DNA from: Streptomyces sp. CG4
GTDB taxonomy: Bacteria; Actinomycetota; Actinomycetes; Streptomycetales; Streptomycetaceae
DNA length: 64,000 nucleotides
Assembly: GCF_041080655.1 (NCBI RefSeq)
Contig: NZ_CP163525.1
Span: 9,362,001 to 9,426,000, forward strand
Direction: 5' to 3'
Part shown: positions 24,351-31,402 of the stretch, piece after piece
Numbering within the stretch: position 1 is the stretch's first letter
Layout of the letters: each line of letters begins with the position of its first letter
Translations under genes and position numbers: made by a program
The notes under the pieces: model-generated
The model's database searches: none
Seen by the model: the letters and a program-made list of their open reading frames with translations, nothing else
What the model was told of the DNA's origin: nothing

Positions 24351-25609
24351 GTGTGCGGCCGTTCGTCGACGACCCGGATGAGCTTGCCCGAGCGGGAGTT
24401 GACCGCGAGATCCTGGTGTCGTACCCATTCGACGCCGAGCGGGTTCACGTGCCCGGAGGCGGTCGCGCTCGCGTAGAAGGGCCGCTGGGCGAGGACCGCC
24501 GCTACGACGGACTCCCCGAGCGTGGCAGGAATGTTCCCGGGATCGGCGACCGCGAGCCGCAGCACCAAGCCGTCCCGGCCGTCCCGGCGCCGCACCACGA
24601 GCTGCACACCGGTCACCTCGCCGCGGGTGTCAGCGGCCGTGACGACCTCGTGGACGTCCTCGGTGTAGAGAGACACGGGGCCGACCCGCACGCCCTCCTC
24701 GGCGCGCCCGAGGATACGGAAGACACCTGCGTCCCGGTCCACCCACTCGGCCCGGTCGCCCGCCGGATAGCGGAGCACGGGCATGAGCCGCCTGCGGAGA
24801 TCGGTGACGACGAGCCGTCCCGGCACGCCGTTGCCGTCGACGGGTTCGTCGGTCTCGTCATAAAGGATCTCGACCACCGTGTGCGGTGTGAACGCGCGGT
24901 GCATGCGCGGATCCCCGCCGGGCACGGGCGCGCCGAGGAGCCCCGCGTCCACGCTCGCATAGCCCAGGGAGCGCGGCTCGGCATTCGGGAACGCGGCCCG
25001 GAGCAGCGGGAGTTGGTCTCCGAAGAGGCATTCCCCGCCGAAGAAGAGCAGCTCCACGTCCGGCAGGGTCCGGTTCGCGCCGGCCAGGCGTTCGGCGAGC
25101 GCGCACAGAGTGGTCGGGGTGCCTGCGACGACCTGGACCCGGAACTCCTCCAGGGTCGCCGCGGTGGATTCCCAGGGCGTCGCGCCGCCGATGGGCAGGC
25201 GGACGTTGGCCACGGGGGAGCGGTGCAGGGAGTCGAGGACGAAGCTGAAGCTGGCGTACAGGTCGCCCGCGTAGAAGAGATCCGCCACCCGGTGACCGGG
25301 CCGCAGCCCGGCGTGGACGAGTCCGGCGCCGAACGCGGCGGTGAATTCACGCCATTCGGTACGGGTGTAGTAGGAGAACTTGGGCGAGCCCGTGGTTCCG
25401 CCGCTGCGGAATACGACCGCTTCGTTCAGAGGGGCGGTCAGCAGCCGGTTGTCGCGGGGCGCGTTGGCTCGCCAGAAATCGGCCTGGGGTACCACCGGGA
25501 GATCCGTGAGATCAGTCACGTGATCGTCAACGTGGGCGTAGAGCTCGCGGTAGAAAGGTGAGTTGTGCCGGGCGAAACGTATGAGTTCCGCAATTGATTG
25601 AACGGGCAT
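24347..25609 (-). CDS. PaaK/F390-synthetase-like adenylating enzyme
   Basis: The 420-residue protein has the adenylating motifs of the phenylacetate-CoA ligase/F390-synthetase family: F-Y-R-E-L-Y at the N-terminus, S-G-G-T-T-G-S-P-K at 69-74 onward, L-G-Y-A-S-V-D-A-G, Y-P-A-G-D-R-A-E-W and the catalytic lysine in S-R-S-G-K-L-I-R-V. ATG 25609 is chosen because GCAGGAATTG precedes it; a GTG at 25642 is in frame. As the first gene of the operon it may activate a carboxylic acid for the downstream enzymes. It is a second, separate adenylating enzyme besides that fused to LuxC, so two acids may be handled. Confidence 0.8.
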   Translation of the reverse strand: MPVQSIAELIRFARHNSPFYRELYAHVDDHVTDLTDLPVVPQADFWRANAPRDNRLLTAPLNEAVVFRSGGTTGSPKFSYYTRTEWREFTAAFGAGLVHAGLRPGHRVADLFYAGDLYASFSFVLDSLHRSPVANVRLPIGGATPWESTAATLEEFRVQVVAGTPTTLCALAERLAGANRTLPDVELLFFGGECLFGDQLPLLRAAFPNAEPRSLGYASVDAGLLGAPVPGGDPRMHRAFTPHTVVEILYDETDEPVDGNGVPGRLVVTDLRRRLMPVLRYPAGDRAEWVDRDAGVFRILGRAEEGVRVGPVSLYTEDVHEVVTAADTRGEVTGVQLVVRRRDGRDGLVLRLAVADPGNIPATLGESVVAAVLAQRPFYASATASGHVNPLGVEWVRHQDLAVNSRSGKLIRVVDERPHT

Positions 25610-25740
25610 CAATTCCTGCTCGAAGGCGTGGACCGCCGGCACGGAACGCCGGCAGAGTGCGACGGGATGAGCCCACTGACGTGGACTTCGTGCGCTGAGT
25701 GTGTGAAGGGGCGGATGCTCGTGAAGAGCGGGTGCCCGGA

Positions 25741-25757
25741 GGTGAGTCTATCTCACC
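25741..25757. promoter_or_regulatory. Palindrome GGTGAG-N5-CTCACC
   Basis: A perfect 6-5-6 inverted repeat lies about 130 bp upstream of the luxC/luxE-like operon. It has the size of a repressor or activator site. No cognate regulator is encoded beside the operon. Confidence 0.4.
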
Positions 25758-25825
25758 ATTCGGAACGGGCTTGCATCAACTGGCCAACCGTGGAAAGGCG
25801 ATTGATGCCTCGCGGACGGGTTATG

Positions 25826-25849
25826 GGGAACTTTGGTTCCCGGGGAACC
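25826..25849. promoter_or_regulatory. Overlapping GGGAAC/GTTCCC palindromes
   Basis: GGGAAC-TTTG-GTTCCC (25826-25841) overlaps the perfect 7-1-7 palindrome GGTTCCCGGGGAACC (25835-25849). Sharing one arm could allow two alternative binding registers. Function is inferred only from position. Confidence 0.4.
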
Positions 25850-26176
25850 GGAGACGGTGATCACATCCAGCCTGTCACCTATCACCGCTCTTTGAGGATG
25901 GCTCAAGGAAGCCTTATGGAAAGCCGATTCCCGGCGATCCGTGCTATGGCTGGATTGTGACTCAGTCCGCCCCGAAGACCTGATTCAAAGAATGCGAAAA
26001 ATCAGGGACCTGTCGTCGCGCCCGGCCGCTGGGTCACGACGGCGTCGTGGGTCGCCCGAGTGGTGGTCCCCGGGTCGACAGGGATTCCCCGTCGAAGAAG
26101 TGTTATCCGGGGCGCGTCGAGAGGTCTCCCAGGTGTCGGGCACAATCGTGCGGTCTCGAGGACAGGAAGCATGGGT

Positions 26177-27805
26177 ATGAGCACGCAGGACGCGACGGAG
26201 ACGGCGGCACTGGTCACGGCCGCCCGAGCGGGCGACACGCAGGCACAGGACGCCTTGGTCAACGCGTACCTCACCCTGGTCTACAACATCGTGGGCCGGG
26301 CGCTGAACGGCTCGGTGGATGTCGACGACGTGGTGCAGGAGACCATGTTGCGGGCCCTGGACGGGCTGGGCGGACTGCGTGCTCCCGAGCGTTTCCGCTC
26401 CTGGCTGGTGGCCATCGCGATGAACCAGGTCCGGGAGTACAGGCAGAATCGTCTCTCCGCCCCGGGCGGGGTGGAGGAGGCCGAGGACCTGGCCGATCCG
26501 GGTGCCGACTTCGTCGATCTGACCGTCGTCCAGCTCCAGCTCACGGGGCAGCGCCTGGAGACGGCGCGGGCGACACGCTGGCTGGAGCCCGACGACCGGG
26601 AACTGCTCTCCCTGTGGTGGCTGGAGTGCGCCGGCGAGCTCACGCGGGCCGAGGTCACGGCGGCTCTGGACCTCTCGCCCCAGCACGCGGCGGTCCGGGT
26701 CCAGCGGATGAAGGCGCAGTTGGAGGCGGCCCGCGTGGTGGTACGAGCCCTCGACGCGCGCCCGCGGTGCGAGGAACTTCGCATCGTGGTGGCCTCCTGG
26801 GACGGCAGGCCCTCGGCCCTGTGGCGCAAACGAATAGCCCGGCACGCGCGCGGCTGCACGCTCTGCAGCGGGTTGTGGAGCGGACTGATGCCCGCGGAAG
26901 GGCTGCTGGCCGGTCTGGCACTGATCGCGGCGTCACCCGCACTGCTCGCCATATTTGCTTCCGGTGCGCCCAAGCTCGCCGCGGCCGGCGCTGTCACACC
27001 GTTCGGCGACCCCGGTGGTGGCGCGGGCTCGGGCCCGGGCACCGGACGGCGTCGCATACGGGGCCGTACCGGATCGCGCAGCCAGTCCCGTCGGCGTCGG
27101 CGCATGCGTCGCCGGGCCGTCGGTGGCGCCGTCGTCGCCGCGTGCGTGGCGGGCGGCGGCCTGTGGTACTTCGGTACCGATTCCGGCACCGACGCCGATC
27201 GCGCGAACGCCGAGCGAAGTGCAGCCGTCCCGGTCCTGGATGTCTCCACGCCCAGCGCCTCGCCGTCGACTTCTCCCTCTCCGTCCCGGTCCGCGACCAA
27301 GCGGAAGAAGGCAAGCACCGCCAAGCCGGCGAGTCCTGCCGCGAAGAGCACACCCAGCGCCCCGGAGTCCCCCCGCCCGGCTCCTGCCGCGCCCAGCACA
27401 CCGCAGTCGCAGCCGGATACCAGCGACGTCGCCGGCCAGGTCGTCGCGCTGGTCAACAAACAACGGTCAGCCGCCGGCTGCGGTCCGCTCACCGAGAACC
27501 CGCAACTGCAGAAGGCGGCCCAGGGCCAATCCGACGACATGGCCGCACGCCACTTCTTCGACCACACCAACCCGGACGGCGCGGATCCCGGGCAGCGCAT
27601 CACCGCCGCCGGTTACCAGTGGTCCACCTATGGCGAGAACATCGCCCAGGGCCAGCAGACCGCCGCAGCCGTCATGGACTCCTGGATGAACAGCCCCGGC
27701 CACCGGGCGAACATCCTCAACTGCTCCTTCAAGGACATCGGCGTCGGCGTCCACAAGGGACAGGGCGGTCCCTGGTGGACGCAGGACTTCGGCGCCAAGA
27801 TGTGA
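26177..27805 (+). CDS. ECF sigma-like / transmembrane / CAP-domain fusion
   Basis: The 542-residue protein combines three parts. Residues 1-190 resemble an ECF sigma factor: region 2 with L-V-N-A-Y-L-T-L-V-Y-N-I-V, D-V-D-D-V-V-Q-E-T-M-L-R-A and F-R-S-W-L-V-A-I-A-M-N, and region 4 with L-T-R-A-E-V-T-A-A-L. A cysteine pair follows in H-A-R-G-C-T-L-C (about 223-230), like a zinc anti-sigma motif, then hydrophobic segments near 242-270 and 315-333. A Ser/Pro-rich stretch leads to a CAP/SCP domain (417-542) with H-F-F-D-H-T-N-P-D-G, Y-G-E-N-I-A-Q-G and S-P-G-H-R-A-N-I-L. ATG 26177 is favoured by AGGA nine bases upstream. The CAP domain should lie outside the membrane. Confidence 0.85.
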   Translation: MSTQDATETAALVTAARAGDTQAQDALVNAYLTLVYNIVGRALNGSVDVDDVVQETMLRALDGLGGLRAPERFRSWLVAIAMNQVREYRQNRLSAPGGVEEAEDLADPGADFVDLTVVQLQLTGQRLETARATRWLEPDDRELLSLWWLECAGELTRAEVTAALDLSPQHAAVRVQRMKAQLEAARVVVRALDARPRCEELRIVVASWDGRPSALWRKRIARHARGCTLCSGLWSGLMPAEGLLAGLALIAASPALLAIFASGAPKLAAAGAVTPFGDPGGGAGSGPGTGRRRIRGRTGSRSQSRRRRRMRRRAVGGAVVAACVAGGGLWYFGTDSGTDADRANAERSAAVPVLDVSTPSASPSTSPSPSRSATKRKKASTAKPASPAAKSTPSAPESPRPAPAAPSTPQSQPDTSDVAGQVVALVNKQRSAAGCGPLTENPQLQKAAQGQSDDMAARHFFDHTNPDGADPGQRITAAGYQWSTYGENIAQGQQTAAAVMDSWMNSPGHRANILNCSFKDIGVGVHKGQGGPWWTQDFGAKM

Positions 27806-27953
27806 CGCATCCGCCGTGCATCCTGTGGCGCGTACGCAGACCTCGCCCCCGCCCTCGCCGCACCGCCGGCCACGGCTACAGGCCGGCTCAGGCTGCCTGA
27901 CCGTGGCGTTCCGCACGGCGGCAGCGGGTGGGCTGGTCGGGCGCGGGCTCGGG

Positions 27954-28475
27954 TCAGGAGTGGCTGGTGGTTCCGCTCTCCCAGGGGGAGCCGTCGTTGC
28001 CGCCCGTGCGGTAGTTGTGGGTTGCTGTCCCCGCGTAGGTCCACCCGTCGGCCGGGGCGGTGCTCCACGTGGTGTGGATGGTGACGGCGGCTGTCCAACG
28101 GCCGGCACCGTGGTAGTAGATGCCGTTGCCGCCGTCGACGGCGACTTCCGCGGGGCCGCTGGAGCCTGAGACCCCGCTGTGATACTCCTGACCGGCGAAG
28201 CCGTCGAAGATGGCGACGTCGACCCAGGCCCCGGTGGTGTGGTTGTGGGCGTGGGTGCGGTAGTACGAGTCCCACACCCAGTGGGCCCGCACGTGGTAAC
28301 AGCCGTCGGGCCGCGGCCCTCGCGGTCGCCGGTGGTTCCACCATCGGGACCGCCGGCACTGCCGGTGCCGCCACGCACCCCAGCTGGACCATGTGTTGCT
28401 GGTCGCTTCACGGCGGATGTCCGCCCAGGTAGAGGGTGGCTTGAGCGTGCGCCGCCAAACGTATGTCGCGGGCAA
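27954..28475 (-). CDS. Hypothetical protein, Trp/His-rich, N-terminus uncertain
   Basis: The last 115 residues look like a real protein: C-Y-H-V-R-A-H-W-V-W-D-S-Y-Y-R-T-H-A-H-N, V-D-V-A-I-F-D-G-F-A-G, then I-Y-Y-H-G-A-G-R-W and H-N-Y-R-T-G-G-N-D-G. The pattern suggests a beta-rich secreted domain. The first 55 residues are Arg/Trp-rich and implausible. A hydrophobic, signal-like sequence begins at ATG 28392 in another frame, so a frameshift near 28300 may have broken the gene. The family is not recognised. Confidence 0.4.
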   Translation of the reverse strand: MPATYVWRRTLKPPSTWADIRREATSNTWSSWGAWRHRQCRRSRWWNHRRPRGPRPDGCYHVRAHWVWDSYYRTHAHNHTTGAWVDVAIFDGFAGQEYHSGVSGSSGPAEVAVDGGNGIYYHGAGRWTAAVTIHTTWSTAPADGWTYAGTATHNYRTGGNDGSPWESGTTSHS

Positions 28476-28610
28476 ACAGCATGAAGGACCTCATTGCACG
28501 GTGAAGCGGTCGTTCCGGTGTCGAACCGTCCAGTGAAACCGTTGTGTACCTGCCAAGGTCTGGATACTCTCCGGGAGACCTGGTTCCGGCTGTCTCTCGG
28601 GGGGAGAGGC

Positions 28611-30137
28611 ATGCACCGTAGCGATGTGCACGCGCGGACGGCGGCGGCCGTCCGGGTTCGACGGGCCGATGACGTGCTGGAAATGCAACGCCTCGCTCGC
28701 AGAGGCGGCATCCCGGTGCTGCTGCGCCGGCTGGCCGCCCGCGCCGGAGCCGACGTGCTCCTCATGGACTCCGCGGGTGCCATGGCCTCCCCGCTGCAAG
28801 CGCCCCTTGGCGACGCCGAAGGGGACCTCGCCCGGCGCGCGGTGCGAGAACTCACCGTCCGGGGGCTGAAGTCCGTGACCATCGACCACGACGGGCTCAC
28901 CTGCATCGCCCTGCCCCTCGACGGCCCGCGAGGCGTGTGCATGCCTGTGCTCGCCGCCGTGTTCTCCCAGCCGACGACATCTGAAGTGCCGCTCCTGCTT
29001 GCGGACGCCTCATCCGCCCTGAGTCTGAGCTGGATGACGGAACACACCCGGCAGCAGCAGTGTCGGCTGAAGCTCGCCGACGCCCGCATGCGGGAAGCGG
29101 TCATGCACCTTCTGATGAACGGTCAGGCCACCGCCGCACGCCAGATCGCGGGGACACTGCGACCCGCGCTGCCCGCGACGATTCGGGTGTACGTCATCGA
29201 AGGGCCGCCCGGCGTACGGAACCAGGTGGTGGAAGAGCTGAGCGAGGCGGCTGAGCGCGCATGGGTCGTGCCCTGTCCCGTCTACGCCCACCACATATTC
29301 GTACTCGCGCCCGCCGCCTCCGACGCAGACCCCGGCCACGCCCCGAAATGGACCAGGTCGGCGTCGCTGAAAGCCGGCTGCTGTATCGGCGTGAGTGACG
29401 TGGTGTCGCTACACGATACCGCCACCGGCTATGCCCAGGCCTTTCATGCCCTGGCGGCCGCACGCCACCGCACCGAACGGCAGTCCTCGTTCACCAGCAA
29501 CCCCGACCTGGCACTCACCATCGGCCCGGAGCTCGCCACTTGGGCCCGGGGCTTTCTCGCGCCGGTCCACGCCCACCGTGCCAGACGACCGCAGGACCCT
29601 GACGGCCCCGAGTTGCTGGCCACGCTCGCGTCATGGCTCAGCTTCTCCTCGCGTGCGACCGCCCACCTGAAGATCCACCGCAACACTTTGTCCGCACGCC
29701 TGGCCGCCATCCAGAAACTCCTGGACCTGGACCTGGATCGACTCGCCGATCAAGCCGCCCTGGCCCTCGCACTTCGCGCGATCGCGCCAGGCAGCTCCGC
29801 CCATCCGCAACACAGCGCCGGACTGGTGCCCTCCCTGGACGAACTCCTCCAGCTGCCCCACGTCACGGCCTGGGCGGACCGCCAATTCCGGCCTTTGCGC
29901 GCTCCCGTGATCCCGACCTGTATCCCCGACACACTCGCCACCTGGTTACGCCTCGACGCACGTATCGCACCGACCGCGTTGGCGCTGTCCCTCTCGACAT
30001 CCGCCGTCCGCAAACGCCTGGCACGCAGCGAATCACTGCTCCAGCGTTCGCTGCTACGGTCCCCCAGCGCCGCCCACGATCTGTGGCTCGCGCAACGGTC
30101 CCTCGACCTGACCGCGCGGAAACCGGCGCCGGCTTAG
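28611..30137 (+). CDS. PucR/CdaR-type helix-turn-helix regulator
   Basis: The 508-residue protein ends with the PucR C-terminal HTH: L-K-I-H-R-N-T-L-S-A-R-L-A-A-I-Q-K-L-L-D-L-D-L, followed by A-L-A-L-R-A. A second HTH-like copy near the end (L-S-T-S-A-V-R-K-R-L-A-R-S-E) is characteristic of a Streptomyces subgroup. Central segments resemble the GGDEF-like middle domain of the family. ATG 28611 follows GGGGAGAGG. It stands alone, so its targets are unknown; PucR proteins often regulate nitrogen or catabolic genes, and the truncated genes just downstream may once have been targets. Confidence 0.75.
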   Translation: MHRSDVHARTAAAVRVRRADDVLEMQRLARRGGIPVLLRRLAARAGADVLLMDSAGAMASPLQAPLGDAEGDLARRAVRELTVRGLKSVTIDHDGLTCIALPLDGPRGVCMPVLAAVFSQPTTSEVPLLLADASSALSLSWMTEHTRQQQCRLKLADARMREAVMHLLMNGQATAARQIAGTLRPALPATIRVYVIEGPPGVRNQVVEELSEAAERAWVVPCPVYAHHIFVLAPAASDADPGHAPKWTRSASLKAGCCIGVSDVVSLHDTATGYAQAFHALAAARHRTERQSSFTSNPDLALTIGPELATWARGFLAPVHAHRARRPQDPDGPELLATLASWLSFSSRATAHLKIHRNTLSARLAAIQKLLDLDLDRLADQAALALALRAIAPGSSAHPQHSAGLVPSLDELLQLPHVTAWADRQFRPLRAPVIPTCIPDTLATWLRLDARIAPTALALSLSTSAVRKRLARSESLLQRSLLRSPSAAHDLWLAQRSLDLTARKPAPA

Positions 30138-30138
30138 C

Positions 30139-30365
30139 TCGCCGACGAGTTCAGCGCCGCCCCCGCCACCCCGGTACTGGCCGAACAGGACTCCGGCAGC
30201 GCGGCGCGCATTCTGGCCGCGGCGCGGCAACCGGTGCTCAAACGCGGAGTCAGGGGACTGACCATCGCGGAGATCGCGGAGCGTGCCACCGCTGACGCGG
30301 CAGTAGCCGCGATGGCGGCCAAGCGCGAGCGGCGGCTCGACTCCATCGGTAGACGTGAGGGCTGA
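30139..30365 (+). pseudogene. Truncated TetR-family regulator
   Basis: The frame reads R-I-L-A-A-A-R-Q-P-V-L-K-R-G-V-R-G-L-T-I-A-E-I-A-E-R-A, the beginning of a TetR HTH. It then jumps to A-D-A-A-V-A-A-M-A-A-K-R-E-R and stops. The recognition helix and the ligand domain are lost, and no start codon is evident. Confidence 0.55.
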
Positions 30366-30385
30366 AGACTCGTGAAGACTGACGA

Positions 30386-31081
30386 GTGAGGAGACACGTC
30401 CTGCCACTCCACCGTCACGTCCGTCTCAACAGCATCGACGTCCACATCGCCGAGCAGGGCGAAGGACCACTCGTCCTGCTGCTGCACGGCTTCCCGGAGG
30501 CGTGGTACTCCTGGCGGCACCCGATCGACGCCATCGCGGCCGCCGGCTACCGCGTGGTCGCGCCGGACCAGCGCGGCTACGGCACCACCGACCGGCCCGA
30601 CGGCATCGACCAGCACTCGATCTTCCACCTCGTCGGCGACGTCGTCGCGCTCATCCGCGAGTTCGGCGAGGAACAGGCCGTCGTCGAGCAGTGTTTCGGC
30701 GCGGGCTTCTACCAGAACTACTTCCAGGACCCGGGAGTTGCGGATGCCGACCTGGGCAGGGACGTCGCGGCCACCCTGCGCCTGACCTACGGCGCCGTCC
30801 GCAGTCCCGAGCCCTCGCTCGGCTTCCTCGGCCGGTTCGCCGAACCCGAGACGCTGCCGTCCTGGCTCACCGAGGAAGACCTGGCCACCTTCGTGTACCG
30901 CAACCTCGACCGCAACGGGGAGCTGACCGCCGCATGGCAGGACGCCCCGATCACCCCGCCGTCGCTGTACATCAGCGGTGAGAACGACGCTGTGCGCACC
31001 TTCTACGCGATGGACGACGCCGTGCGGGCCGTCGTGCAGAACCTGCGCGGCGTCATCGACCTTACGTCTGGACGCCGGTGA
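30386..31081 (+). pseudogene. Epoxide-hydrolase-like alpha/beta hydrolase lacking its nucleophile
   Basis: The first 80 residues are a good epoxide hydrolase start (V-L-L-L-H-G-F-P-E-A-W-Y-S-W-R-H, V-A-P-D-Q-R-G-Y-G-T-T-D-R-P). The sequence then goes from E-F-G-E-E-Q-A-V-V-E-Q straight to F-Y-Q-N-Y-F-Q-D-P-G-V, skipping the strand and turn with the catalytic aspartate (H-D-W-G). The acid region (Y-I-S-G-E-N-D) remains but the last part with the catalytic histidine is gone. At 231 residues it is about 90 short. The frame is open but the product cannot be an active hydrolase. Confidence 0.75.
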
Positions 31082-31287
31082 GCGCGTCCCAGGTGGCGCT
31101 ACCCCGACCAGCTCCCAGGCTTCGCTGCACGAGGAGTTTCCGTACAGAAATGCCGTGTCGCGGCCACCATGAGACGGGGGTACCGCCGTCGCACGCGCGC
31201 CCACGGGTGGGGCCGACGTGGCGAGAGAGCAGCGGTCGATCACCGCGACACAAACCCGCACACCACGTCCCTGAAGTGGAAGCGTCA

Positions 31288-31316
31288 TTGACAAGTGACT
31301 TTTCCTGCTCAATTAT
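31288..31316 (+). promoter_or_regulatory. Candidate promoter of the GH31-GH89 operon
   Basis: TTGACA (31288-31293) and AATTAT (31311-31316) are 17 nt apart, a good housekeeping-sigma arrangement in an AT-richer patch about 87 nt upstream of the GH31 start. Nothing else is recognised in 31082-31402. Confidence 0.45.
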
Positions 31317-31402
31317 CTGCCGAATCAAGCATGTTCTTGCATCGATCTGGTTCGGACCCTGTATCGCAGCTCTCAGGCACCCTTCGTCGAAGGAGATGCG
31401 CC

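Larger units (their letters stand above)
25610..26176. other. Divergent control region between the luxC/luxE-like operon and the sigma-CAP gene
   Basis: No gene is recognised in 566 bp. The sequence is less GC-rich than its surroundings and contains several inverted repeats (listed separately). GCATCAA near 25773 and TTGATGC near 25803 form another inverted pair. Promoters for both directions are expected here. Confidence 0.5.

Noticed and set aside
18264..25609. Bioluminescence (lux) operon
   Set aside because: LuxC- and LuxE-like proteins are present but luxA, luxB and luxD are absent, and the adenylating and acyltransferase genes point to another product.
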